Part shown: positions 1 to 7,841 of the stretch, piece by piece
How positions within the stretch are numbered: position 1 is the first letter of the stretch
Layout of the letters: the number at the start of each line of letters is the position of its first letter
NCBI RefSeq assembly: GCF_014649015.1
Contig: NZ_BMSF01000023.1
Span: 28,972 to 92,971, forward strand
From: Streptomyces narbonensis
Lineage (GTDB): Bacteria; Actinomycetota; Actinomycetes; Streptomycetales; Streptomycetaceae
Direction of reading: 5' to 3'
DNA: 64,000 nt
The notes under the pieces: model-generated
What the model saw: only the letters and a program-made list of their open reading frames with translations
Database searches by the model: none
What the model was told of the DNA's origin: nothing
Made by a program: the position numbers and the translations under genes

Positions 1-14
1 TTACGGAGATCGCC

Positions 15-1004
15 ATGACCCGCACTCCCGTGAATGTCACCGTCACCGGCGCGGCCGGCCAGATCGGCTACGCGCTGCTCTTCCGCATCGCCTCGGGCCA
101 CCTGCTCGGCGCGGACGTGCCGGTCAAGCTGCGCCTCCTCGAGATCCCGCAGGGCGTGAAGGCCGCCGAGGGCACCGCCATGGAGCTCGACGACTGCGCG
201 TTCCCGCTGCTCAAGGGCATCGACATCTTCGACGACCCGAACCAGGGCTTCGAGGGTGCCAACGTCGCGCTGCTCGTCGGCGCCCGCCCCCGCACCAAGG
301 GCATGGAGCGCGGTGACCTGCTCGCCGCCAACGGCGGCATCTTCAAGCCGCAGGGCAAGGCCATCAACGACCACGCCGCGGACGACATCAAGGTCCTCGT
401 CGTCGGCAACCCGGCCAACACCAACGCCCTGATCGCCCAGGCCGCCGCCCCGGACGTGCCGGCCGAGCGCTTCACCGCGATGACCCGTCTGGACCACAAC
501 CGCGCGCTGACGCAGCTGGCCCAGAAGACCGGCGTCTCCGTCGAGGACATCAAGCGCCTCACCATCTGGGGCAACCACTCGGCGACCCAGTACCCGGACA
601 TCTTCCACGCGGAGATCGCCGGCAAGAACGCCGCCGACGTCGTCAACGACGAGAAGTGGCTGGCCGACACCTTCATCCCGACCGTCGCCAAGCGCGGCGC
701 CGCGATCATCGAGGCCCGTGGCGCGTCCTCCGCCGCCTCCGCCGCCAACGCCGCCATCGACCACGTCCACACGTGGGTCAACGGCACCGCCGCGGGCGAC
801 TGGGCCTCCATGGGCATCCCGTCGGACGGCTCGTACGGCGTCCCGGAGGGTCTCATCTCCTCCTTCCCCGTCACCTGCACCGACGGCAAGTACGAGATCG
901 TCCAGGGTCTGGAGATCAACGACTTCTCCCGCGCCCGCATCGACGCCTCCGTCCAGGAGCTGTCGGAGGAGCGCGACGCGGTCCGCGAGCTCGGCCTCAT
1001 CTGA
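15..1004 (+). CDS. mdh: Malate dehydrogenase
   Basis: NAD-dependent interconversion of malate and oxaloacetate in the TCA cycle; cytosolic. The 329-residue protein has the family's normal length. The Rossmann loop GAAGQIG is at residues 12-18, the substrate-binding segment LDHNRA at about 159-164 (Asp160, Arg163), and the catalytic histidine lies in WGNHS near residue 188. The ATG is preceded by GGAG with 6 nt spacing. The gene appears monocistronic, since a strong hairpin terminator follows at about 1064-1111. Identification is firm from the whole-length pattern. Confidence 0.98.
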   Translation: MTRTPVNVTVTGAAGQIGYALLFRIASGHLLGADVPVKLRLLEIPQGVKAAEGTAMELDDCAFPLLKGIDIFDDPNQGFEGANVALLVGARPRTKGMERGDLLAANGGIFKPQGKAINDHAADDIKVLVVGNPANTNALIAQAAAPDVPAERFTAMTRLDHNRALTQLAQKTGVSVEDIKRLTIWGNHSATQYPDIFHAEIAGKNAADVVNDEKWLADTFIPTVAKRGAAIIEARGASSAASAANAAIDHVHTWVNGTAAGDWASMGIPSDGSYGVPEGLISSFPVTCTDGKYEIVQGLEINDFSRARIDASVQELSEERDAVRELGLI

Positions 1005-1063
1005 GCCACCCTCCATGCCGCAGGGCCTGACGGCCTGACCGCCTGACGGCCCTCCGCATACCC

Positions 1064-1111
1064 GGCGCCCCCGGACCGTACGACCGACCGTACGGCCCGG
1101 GGGCGCCGTTT
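1064..1111 (+). terminator. Intrinsic terminator after mdh
   Basis: Two 19-nt arms (1064-1082 and 1089-1107) are complementary except at one position, with a 6-nt loop. They are followed by GTTTTC, so this is a classical stem plus T-run. Confidence 0.9.
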
Positions 1112-1208
1112 TCGCGCCGACAGGCAGCCCCCGCCTCCCCTATGCTGTCCCACCGGTTCCCCGCCAAGTGAGCCGAAAACAAGGACAGTTCCGCACATCG
1201 GGGGAGTT

Positions 1209-2990
1209 TTGACGCAGTCGTTCGTACCGCAGCAGCCAGGGCAGCCACCGAGTACGCCACCGGGAACACCGCCCGGTACGCCCCCCGGTGCGGCGCCCGC
1301 CGTCGATCCGCGCCGCTTACCTTCCGCGAGCGAGTCGACCCGCCTGCTCTGCGCCGGCACCTACCTCGACGACGGCTTCCGGGACGCCGTCATCGAGCAG
1401 CTGTACGTCCACGAGGAGCGCTTCGCCGCACCCTCCCTCGGCTTCGACGCGAGCCGTGTCCTCGCGCACGCGCTGCGCGCCCGCCGCGTCGAACTCGCCT
1501 GGGCCGCCGGCATCCTCGCCCTCTGGATCATCGCCTTCCCGCTCACCAAGGGCCTGATCGTCCTCCTGGTCGTGCCGTTCCTCGTGCTCGGCCTCGCCCG
1601 CTGGGTCCGCGGCCGGGCCGCCGCCGCGCCCCTCTGGCGCACCGTCCCCGCCTTCCTCCTGCGCTGGTACGGGCGGATCTTCCTCGTCCAGTCGGCGCTG
1701 CTCCTGCTCCTGCTGGGCTTCGGCGACGACGAGTCCGGCTACGAGTTCCTCGGCGAGGTCTCCGAGGCGGGCGAGTTCGCCGGGCCCGCGCTCGGCCTCG
1801 CCGCCGAGGGGATGTTCGGCATCGGCCCGGTGGAGGTGTGGATCACCGTCGCCGTGCCGCTGCTCGTGGCCTGGGCGGTGGCGACCCAGCGCGGCCAGTT
1901 CGCCCGGGCGCTCACCCAGGAGCTCTCCAGGGACCGCTTCGCCGACCTGCGTTCCGACCCGGCCGAGCAGGCCGAGGGCGGCCGCTCCCGCCGGCTGCGC
2001 GACCGGATCCGCGTCGAGCAGCACGCGCGGCTCGTCATGTACGGCTCCGAGGACCCGTTCTGCGGCGCTGGAGCCCCGTACGAGCCCTGGTCGCTCTCCA
2101 TCGAGCTGCGCCCCCGCAAGAACCTCGACGCCAAGGCGCCCGAGCCCCTCGACAACAGCGCGATCATGCGGCACGTCGTCCCGCTCGTGGAGGGGCTGCG
2201 CGTGCCCTCCCCGCACGGTTCGCCGCAGATCCAGGCCGCCGTACGGGACCGGCTGCGCGAGCTGGAGATCGACGAGGTCGTCTTCCTGCCCGTCGACGGG
2301 CTGCCGGCCCGCACCGCCGCCCCCTACTCCCCGGAGGGCTTCGAGCTGCACCGCTCGGGCGCCATCGAGGAGGGCGGCGAGACCCGCCGCCACTTCCTCC
2401 GCATCCGGGTCGGCGGCTGGGGCGAGGAGATCGTCGCCACGGTCTTCGTCCGCGTCCACACACAGGGCGGCATGCTGATGCTGGAGGTCGCCCCGCACGT
2501 CCTGCGACCCGTGAAGCCGCTCTACCGGTACGCCGACCGGATCGCCCACCGCTACCGGCACAACCACCACTTCGGCAAGGCCGTCTGGGCGCTCGGCCAG
2601 ACCCCGCGCTCCGCCGGGCAGGCCGTCGCCACGCTCTGGCGGGCGCTCGGCCACGGCTGGCGGCTGCTCACCGCCGGCCACGCGAACGCGCTACCCGAGG
2701 GCCCCGTGGTCTCGGTCCGCGAGCTCGGCTCCGACGACGAGGCCTCCCTCTTCCAGGAGATGGACCTCAGCCGCTACCTCAAGAGCATCCAGGACCGGGT
2801 CGCGAACGGCGTGACCGTCGCGCTCCGCGAAGCCGGTTACGAGACCACCGAGTTCGAGCAGAAGATCATCCACGTCGCCGAGGGCGGCACCTTCATCGAG
2901 AACACCAAGGGCAACGTCACCCTCGGCAACCACAACACCGTCACCAGCAAGACCTTCACCACTTCCACGACCGGAGGCGACCGTGGCTGA
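1209..2990 (+). CDS. Membrane protein with C-terminal amyloid-like Asn/Gly motif
   Basis: A 593-residue protein of unknown function. It has a Pro/Gly/Thr-rich N-terminus (about residues 7-32), roughly four hydrophobic segments between residues 95 and 225, then a large soluble domain. Residues 560-580 form a tail with GNVTLGNHNTVTS. That tail is closely matched by residues 12-32 of the next gene's product. The start is TTG (1209) just behind GGGGGAG; spacing is short, but no better start lies upstream of the first conserved-looking region. Leu37 is encoded by TTA (1317-1319), the rare bldA-dependent codon, which suggests developmental control. The stop overlaps the next gene by 8 nt, so the two are translationally coupled. 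The function is not recognised; the amyloid-signalling idea is inference from the shared motif. Confidence 0.85.
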   Translation: MTQSFVPQQPGQPPSTPPGTPPGTPPGAAPAVDPRRLPSASESTRLLCAGTYLDDGFRDAVIEQLYVHEERFAAPSLGFDASRVLAHALRARRVELAWAAGILALWIIAFPLTKGLIVLLVVPFLVLGLARWVRGRAAAAPLWRTVPAFLLRWYGRIFLVQSALLLLLLGFGDDESGYEFLGEVSEAGEFAGPALGLAAEGMFGIGPVEVWITVAVPLLVAWAVATQRGQFARALTQELSRDRFADLRSDPAEQAEGGRSRRLRDRIRVEQHARLVMYGSEDPFCGAGAPYEPWSLSIELRPRKNLDAKAPEPLDNSAIMRHVVPLVEGLRVPSPHGSPQIQAAVRDRLRELEIDEVVFLPVDGLPARTAAPYSPEGFELHRSGAIEEGGETRRHFLRIRVGGWGEEIVATVFVRVHTQGGMLMLEVAPHVLRPVKPLYRYADRIAHRYRHNHHFGKAVWALGQTPRSAGQAVATLWRALGHGWRLLTAGHANALPEGPVVSVRELGSDDEASLFQEMDLSRYLKSIQDRVANGVTVALREAGYETTEFEQKIIHVAEGGTFIENTKGNVTLGNHNTVTSKTFTTSTTGGDRG

Positions 2991-3363
2991 CACCGACAAC
3001 TCCCGCGACCGCGGCGGCATTCACGTCACCAACACCGGCGGCAACGTCACCATCGGCGACAACAACACCGTCACCAGCACCGTGAACGGCACGCAGCCGG
3101 CCCGCGACGCGCAGCAGGAGGAGCTCCTCCAGGCCATCCGCAGGCTCCGGTCCGACCTCGGCGGTGTCGTCGCCTCCGAGCAGACGGCCGCCCTGGACGG
3201 CGAACTCTCGGACGCCGAGGACGAGATCGAGGGCACGGGGCGCGCCGGTGCGCCCCGCCTGACCCGGCTGCGCCAGGCACTCCTGGACGCGGGCGCCGTG
3301 ACCGGGATCCTCGCCTCGGGCGTGGCCGTCGGGCAGGCCGTCGGCGCCCTGCTCGGAGGGTGA
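2983..3363 (+). CDS. Small protein: N-terminal amyloid-like motif, C-terminal glycine-zipper helix
   Basis: A 126-residue protein that starts at GTG behind GGAGG, inside the end of the preceding gene. Residues 12-32 (core GNVTIGDNNTVTS) are 13/21 identical to the C-terminal tail of the upstream protein. A charged helical middle (about residues 42-85) follows. The last 25 residues are hydrophobic with spaced glycines (GAVTGILASG, GQAVGALLGG), which looks like a membrane-inserting or oligomerising glycine zipper. The layout (short aggregation motif, then a helical domain) is that expected of a small amyloid-triggered effector. That is inference; no catalytic motif is visible. It resembles small uncharacterised DUF proteins of streptomycetes. 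Confidence 0.85.
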   Translation: MADTDNSRDRGGIHVTNTGGNVTIGDNNTVTSTVNGTQPARDAQQEELLQAIRRLRSDLGGVVASEQTAALDGELSDAEDEIEGTGRAGAPRLTRLRQALLDAGAVTGILASGVAVGQAVGALLGG

Positions 3364-3364
3364 C

Positions 3365-4324
3365 ATGAGCGCCCGCTGGAACGACGAGACGCAGAGCTGG
3401 GAGCCGGTCGGGGGCGTACCGTCCCCGGCTCCGGCCCCGCCGCCGATGCCCACGACCGGCCCGGCGCCCGCTCCCGCTTCCGGCCCCGCCGCGCCCGTGC
3501 CGCCACCGCCCTCGTACACCCCCGAGTACGTCCCGGAGACGGGGCAGTGGCAGTACCCCACCGCGTCCCCGGCCGGGGACGCGGCCGGCCGCCCGCGGGC
3601 GCGCGGCGCGGTCGCGGCCGGGGTGGCAGTCGCCGTCCTGGCGGCGGGTTCGGTGGGCACGTGGCTGCTCTGGGGCAGGAGCGGGGACGGGAACGGCCCG
3701 GCCGCCGGCGGCCCGGCGGTCTCGGTCTCGGCCCCGGTGGAGACGACACCCTCCGCATACCCGACGGACGGTCCGGACGACGCGGAGCCCTCGTACGGCA
3801 CGGACACGCCGACGGGCTCCCCGACGGACTCGCCCACGCCCTCCGGATCGGCCACCGCCCCCTCGGACGGTGTCGCTCCGCCCGGCTACCGCGTACAGAA
3901 GGACCTCAAGGGCTTCACGGTCGGCGTCCCCGAGGGCTGGGACCGTACGGAGTCCGACCAGGGAATCTTCTACAACGCGCCGGGCGGGAAGAGCCTCCTC
4001 CAGGTGTTCGTCGTCACCGAGCCCGGCATGACGCCGTACGAGGCCCTGCGCGGCGCCTCCGAGGACGGCAAGGCCAACAAGCCGGGGTACGTGGAGATCA
4101 GCCTCGACCGGGTCACCGGGGACCCGGCCGCCCCGGCCGACGCCGCCGAGCTGGTGTACTCGTACGAGCGCGACGGCGGCCGCCGCAAGGTCGTCGACCG
4201 GGCCTTCACTGCTGCGGACGGCAACCACTACGCCATCCTGGCCGCGGGTCCCGAGACCGACTGGCCCAAGCAGCGCGAGGTGCTGCGCGTGGCGCTGGAG
4301 TTCTTCCGCCCGGGCGCGTACTGA
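3365..4324 (+). CDS. Pro-rich single-pass membrane protein with extracellular domain
   Basis: A 319-residue protein whose ATG lies 1 nt after the preceding stop, with GGAGGG as ribosome-binding site, so it is the third gene of the unit. It opens with a WNDETQSW segment, followed by a cytoplasmic Pro/Ala-rich stretch (about 20-75), one transmembrane helix (about 79-103) and a Ser/Thr/Pro/Asp-rich spacer (about 115-175). The globular C-terminal domain (about 178-319) resembles the extracellular domains attached to actinobacterial membrane proteins and kinases. No enzyme motif is seen. Co-transcription with the motif-bearing pair suggests a related envelope role, which is unproven. Confidence 0.85.
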   Translation: MSARWNDETQSWEPVGGVPSPAPAPPPMPTTGPAPAPASGPAAPVPPPPSYTPEYVPETGQWQYPTASPAGDAAGRPRARGAVAAGVAVAVLAAGSVGTWLLWGRSGDGNGPAAGGPAVSVSAPVETTPSAYPTDGPDDAEPSYGTDTPTGSPTDSPTPSGSATAPSDGVAPPGYRVQKDLKGFTVGVPEGWDRTESDQGIFYNAPGGKSLLQVFVVTEPGMTPYEALRGASEDGKANKPGYVEISLDRVTGDPAAPADAAELVYSYERDGGRRKVVDRAFTAADGNHYAILAAGPETDWPKQREVLRVALEFFRPGAY

Positions 4325-4364
4325 CGGCACCGAGGCTGACGTCAGCGCCGCCGCCCCCCGCTCC

Positions 4365-4889
4365 TCACGAGGAGCGCGGGGTGTAGTGGCCGGGCGTCAG
4401 CCGGGTCGTCACGCCGATGCGGTTCCAGGCGTTGATGGTGACGATCGCGGCGATGACACGGGCGAGTTCGGTCTCGTCGAAGTGGGCGGCGGCCTTCGCG
4501 TACACCTCGTCGGGGACGAAGCCGTCGGTGAGGACGGTGACGGCCTCGGTCAGGGCGAGGGCCGCGAGCTCCCGCTCCGTGTAGAAGTGCCGGGACTCCT
4601 CCCAGGCGGTGAGCTGCACGATCCGCTCGACGGTCTCGCCCTCCGCCAGCGCGTCCTTGGTGTGCATGTCCAGGCAGAACGCGCAGCGGTTGACCTGCGA
4701 GGCCCGGATCTTGATCAGGTGGTACAGGGTCGGGTCGACGTCCTTCGCGGCCGCCGTCTCCAGCCGGATCATCGCCCGGTAGAACTCGGGGACCCGCTCG
4801 GCGAGGGCGAGGCGGGGCGCGTGCTCGTGTGCGTGCTCGTGCTCGTGCGAGGGTGCGGGGGCGGTCGTGTCTGCTGCCGTGGTGGTCAT
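4365..4889 (-). CDS. Carboxymuconolactone decarboxylase/AhpD-family protein
   Basis: A 174-residue alkylhydroperoxidase-like protein. The redox core CAFCLDMH has the family's CxxC-x3-H arrangement preceded by Glu-rich helices, so a peroxidase or thiol-based role is likely. A His/Glu-rich stretch (HEHEHAHEHA) near the N-terminus is a possible metal-binding tail. A GTG 9 nt upstream could also serve, but the ATG at 4889 sits 7 nt after TACGGT (leaderless) or just after GGTGGGAG. The gene is divergent from a MocR regulator across 47 bp, a common pairing that suggests the regulator controls it. Confidence 0.93.
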   Translation of the reverse strand: MTTTAADTTAPAPSHEHEHAHEHAPRLALAERVPEFYRAMIRLETAAAKDVDPTLYHLIKIRASQVNRCAFCLDMHTKDALAEGETVERIVQLTAWEESRHFYTERELAALALTEAVTVLTDGFVPDEVYAKAAAHFDETELARVIAAIVTINAWNRIGVTTRLTPGHYTPRSS

Positions 4890-4904
4890 GTCTCCCACCG
4901 TACG

Positions 4905-4940
4905 AACGGGATGGCGCAGGAGTATGGTCCATTTTCATGG
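4905..4940. promoter_or_regulatory. Divergent promoter/operator, AhpD-like gene and MocR gene
   Basis: The short spacer carries ATGGTCCAT (4924-4932), a palindrome around a central T, followed by another ATGG at 4937 that forms the MocR start. TATGGT (4923-4928) is 8 nt before the MocR ATG, consistent with a leaderless mRNA. MocR proteins often bind direct or inverted half-sites in such spacers, so this is the likely operator. Confidence 0.5.
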
Positions 4941-6349
4941 CAAACGACTGGGCCACTTTCGGAGCCGACCTCCACCTGGAGCTCCGCGGTCCGCGGCTGC
5001 GCGCCGGGCTCATGGACGCGCTCCGCGAGGCGGTCCGCAGCGGGCGCCTGGAGGCGGGCACCCGGCTGCCGTCCTCCCGGTCGCTCGCCGCCGACCTGGG
5101 CATGGCCCGCAACACCGTCGCCGACGCCTATGCCGAGCTCGTCGCCGAGGGCTGGCTGACGGCCCGGCAGGGCTCGGGCACGCGCGTCGCCCGCAGGGCC
5201 GCGCCCCGCAGGACGGCGCCCTCGTCCCCGCAGTCCCGGCCCGCGGCTCCGGCGCGGCCCGGCGCGCCCGCCGCTCCGGCGCACGACCTGAAGGCCGGCA
5301 CCCCCGACCTCGCCTCCTTCCCCCGCGCCGACTGGCTCAAGGCCTACCGGCGGGCGCTCACCGCCGCCCCGAACGAGGCCTTCGGCTACGGGGATCCGCG
5401 CGGCCGGATCGAACTGCGCACGGCGCTCGCCGAGTACCTCGCCCGCGCGCGGGGCGTGCACGTCCGGCCCGGACGGATCGTGATCTGCGCGGGGTTCGTG
5501 CACGGCCTGATGCTCGTCGGCGAGGTGCTGCGCGGCCGGGGAGTACGGGACGTGGCGGTCGAGTCGTACGGGCTCGACGTCCACGCCGGCCTCCTCACCA
5601 GGGCCGGCCTCGGGACCCCGGTCCTGCCCATCGACGAACGCGGCACACGCGTCGAGGAGCTGACGGACCCCGGCGCCGTCCTCCTGACTCCGGCCCACCA
5701 GTTCCCGTTGGGCGGCGCCCTCCCGCCGGACCGGCGGGCGGCCGTCGTCGACTGGGCCCGCGCCTCGGGAGGCCTCGTCCTGGAGGACGACTACGACGGC
5801 GAGTTCCGTTACGACCGGCAGCCGGTGGGCGCGCTCCAGGGCCTGGACCCCGAGCGGGTCGTCTACCTGGGGACCGCGAGCAAGTCCCTCGCGCCCGGGC
5901 TGCGGCTGGGGTGGATGGTGGTGCCGGAGGGGCTGGTGGGCGAGGTGGTCGCGGCGAAGGGGGCCGCGGACTGGGCGTCGAGCGCGCCGGACCAGCTGGC
6001 CTTCGCCGAGTTCCTGTCCTCGGGGGCGTACGACCGGCACGTACGGGCCATGCGGCTGCGCTACCGGCGGCGCCGGGACCAGCTGGTGGAGGCGGTGGCC
6101 GCGCACTCGCCCGCGACGCGGGTCAGCGGCATCGCGGCCGGTCTCCACGCGGTGCTCGCCCTGCCACCCGGCACCGAACAGGACGTCCTGCGCGCCGCCG
6201 CCTGGCACGGGCTCGCGGTCCTGGGCCTGAACCGGTTCCGGCGACCCGGGGTGAGGGCGGACCTCGACGGCCTGGTGGTCGGATACGCCACGCCCCCGGA
6301 CAGCGGCTGGCAGAGCGCACTCCGGACCCTGTGCAGGGTGCTGCCCTGA
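4937..6349 (+). CDS. MocR/PdxR-type regulator (GntR HTH + aminotransferase domain)
   Basis: A 470-residue transcription factor with a winged helix-turn-helix of the GntR type (about residues 10-80; LPSSRSLAADLGMARNTV recognition region) joined to a fold-type I aminotransferase domain. The PLP-binding lysine is in GTASKSLAPGLRLGW, and the PLP-contacting Asp is in LVLEDDYDGEFRYDR. I prefer ATG 4937 over an in-frame upstream start because the HTH follows at the usual distance and upstream residues are antisense to the neighbouring gene. It probably senses a PLP-linked amine or amino acid and regulates the divergent AhpD-like gene. Confidence 0.93.
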   Translation: MANDWATFGADLHLELRGPRLRAGLMDALREAVRSGRLEAGTRLPSSRSLAADLGMARNTVADAYAELVAEGWLTARQGSGTRVARRAAPRRTAPSSPQSRPAAPARPGAPAAPAHDLKAGTPDLASFPRADWLKAYRRALTAAPNEAFGYGDPRGRIELRTALAEYLARARGVHVRPGRIVICAGFVHGLMLVGEVLRGRGVRDVAVESYGLDVHAGLLTRAGLGTPVLPIDERGTRVEELTDPGAVLLTPAHQFPLGGALPPDRRAAVVDWARASGGLVLEDDYDGEFRYDRQPVGALQGLDPERVVYLGTASKSLAPGLRLGWMVVPEGLVGEVVAAKGAADWASSAPDQLAFAEFLSSGAYDRHVRAMRLRYRRRRDQLVEAVAAHSPATRVSGIAAGLHAVLALPPGTEQDVLRAAAWHGLAVLGLNRFRRPGVRADLDGLVVGYATPPDSGWQSALRTLCRVLP

Positions 6350-6370
6350 CCGACCGGCGGGCGGGGTGGA

Positions 6371-6500
6371 GAGGGCCGGAAAGGGCCGGGGAGGGCCGGG
6401 GAGGGCCGGGGAGGGCCGGGAAGGACCGGGAAGGACCGGGAAGGACCGGGGAGGGCCGGGAAGGACCGGGGAGGGCCAGGGAGGGCCGGGAAGGACCCGG
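6371..6500. repeat. 13 tandem copies of a 10-bp G-rich repeat
   Basis: The unit alternates between GAGGGCCGGG and AAGGACCGGG with few changes, and is exactly 10 bp. It fills the spacer between two convergent genes. The 10-bp period matches about one DNA helical turn. No hairpin terminator was seen in the spacer. Confidence 0.95.
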
Positions 6501-6522
6501 GCGGGGAGACCGCTCCGGCCCG

Positions 6523-7425
6523 TCAGGGCGTACGCGGGCCCCGTTCGGGGGCCGATGCCTGGTCCGTGTCCGTGTCCAGGGACTCGATGGGGGCGGCCGG
6601 CTCGTCCGGTGCCGGTGGTTCGCCGAAGCGGGCCAGGGTCAGGGAGCCCGCCACCGCGACCGCGAAGCCGAGGATCGCCAGCCACCCCAGGCCCTCCCTC
6701 GTGCTGTCCCCGAGCCAGACCACCCCGACCACCGCCGGGCCGATCGTCTCGCCGAGCACCGCGCCCGCCGTCGCCGTCGTCACCGACCCTCGCTGGAGCG
6801 CCGAGGTCAGCAGCAGGAAGGCCGCCCCGCCGCCGACGAGCAGCGCGTACCAGACCGGATCGGCGAAGTCGATGCCGTCGATCAGCCGGACCGCCACCTC
6901 CACCACCCCGAAACCGAAGCCCGCCCCGAGGCCGAGGACGAGGGCGCGCGGCTTCTCCGGCAGCCGGCCACCGACCACCCCCAGCAGCAGCACCCCGAAG
7001 GAGACGCCGAGCAGCGCCCACTCCAGCGCCTCCGAACCGTCCTTGTGCCCCTCCCTCCCCGCGGCGAGCGCCAGCATCGCGAGCCCCGCGCAGACCACGG
7101 CCACGGCCGCCCACTCCACCCGGCTCAGCCGCACGTGCAGCAGCCGGGAGGCGATGACGGCCGTGACCGCGAGGCTCGCGGCGAGCGCCGCGCCCACGAC
7201 GTAGATGGGCAGCGTCCGCAGCGCCACGATCTGCAGGGCGAAGCCCAGCGCGTCCAGCCCCAGGCCGGCGATGTAGCGCCACTGGCGCAGCGCCCGCCAG
7301 AACAGGGCGACGTCGACGCCCCCGCCCGTCCCCGGCTGCGCGGCACGGGCCGCCATCGCCTCGAGGACAGAGGCCGCGCCGAAGCAGAAGGTCGAAGCAA
7401 GCGCACAAATCATCCCGAGAAGCAC
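6523..7425 (-). CDS. EamA/DMT-family permease
   Basis: A 300-residue integral membrane protein with about ten hydrophobic segments arranged as two EamA-like halves, as in drug/metabolite transporters; the substrate is unknown. The GTG start at 7425 is 6 nt after TAGAGT (7432-7437), giving a probable leaderless mRNA. The C-terminus is a hydrophilic Pro/Asp-rich tail. It is divergent from a small lipoprotein gene. Confidence 0.9.
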   Translation of the reverse strand: MLLGMICALASTFCFGAASVLEAMAARAAQPGTGGGVDVALFWRALRQWRYIAGLGLDALGFALQIVALRTLPIYVVGAALAASLAVTAVIASRLLHVRLSRVEWAAVAVVCAGLAMLALAAGREGHKDGSEALEWALLGVSFGVLLLGVVGGRLPEKPRALVLGLGAGFGFGVVEVAVRLIDGIDFADPVWYALLVGGGAAFLLLTSALQRGSVTTATAGAVLGETIGPAVVGVVWLGDSTREGLGWLAILGFAVAVAGSLTLARFGEPPAPDEPAAPIESLDTDTDQASAPERGPRTP

Positions 7426-7431
7426 GAAACG

Positions 7432-7470
7432 ACTCTAGGGCTTGAGGCCGGAAATCACCGGCCTACACTG
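7432..7470. promoter_or_regulatory. Divergent promoter region with inverted repeat
   Basis: AGGCCGG (7445-7451) and CCGGCCT (7458-7464) form a 7-bp inverted repeat with a 6-nt gap. It lies between TAGAGT (-10 of the leftward permease) and TACACT (7464-7469, candidate -10 of the rightward lipoprotein gene). This is a possible shared operator. Confidence 0.45.
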
Positions 7471-7527
7471 TGCGGTCGCGACTGTCGTGCCCACGACGGT
7501 TACGACCGCGAAGGGGAGGCGACGGAC

Positions 7528-7827
7528 ATGCGGAGGCTGAGGTCGAGCACGGTGGTGCTCGGCGGGATGGGTGTGCTCGCGGCGACGATCACCGCGTGCG
7601 GCTCGGAACCGGACCAGCGGTGTGTGGACCCGCTGACCCGCGAGGAGCTGCCCAGCTACCGCTGCGAGAGCGGCGGCGTCGACGACGACGACGAGAACGG
7701 CAGCACGACCCGGGGCTCGTACTACTACGGCGGCTCCGTCCGGAGCGGCAAGGTGAGCGGCGGCAGCTTCAGCAAGTCGGCCGTCGACACCGGCGGCTTC
7801 GGCTGCTCGGGCTCCGGCGGCGGCTGA
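7528..7827 (+). CDS. Small lipoprotein, YgiB-like partner of the ATP-grasp protein
   Basis: A 99-residue protein with a signal peptide ending in TITAC, so Cys is the probable lipidated residue (about residue 24). The mature part has paired cysteines (RCVD, YRCES), an acidic DDDDEN run, YYYGG, and a Gly/Ser-rich end (GGFGCSGSGGG). This general make-up and the following ATP-grasp gene mirror the E. coli ygiB-ygiC pair (DUF1190 lipoprotein plus glutathionylspermidine synthase-like protein); orthology is inferred. The ATG is preceded by AGGGGAGG. It ends 14 nt before the next start, so the two are co-transcribed. Confidence 0.82.
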   Translation: MRRLRSSTVVLGGMGVLAATITACGSEPDQRCVDPLTREELPSYRCESGGVDDDDENGSTTRGSYYYGGSVRSGKVSGGSFSKSAVDTGGFGCSGSGGG

Positions 7828-7841
7828 GGAGGCCCCGGCAC

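Noticed and set aside
6371..6500. Possible CRISPR array
   Set aside because: The repeats are contiguous 10-bp units without spacers, and no cas genes are in the window.
4886..7408. An 840-codon minus-strand open frame
   Set aside because: Antisense to the MocR gene and out of frame with the permease; low-complexity composition typical of GC-rich shadow frames.
4867..7827. A 986-codon open frame running across the MocR gene and beyond
   Set aside because: It is a GC-driven shadow frame, Arg/Pro/Gly-rich, with no domain; only its last 99 codons (7528-7827) coincide with a real gene.
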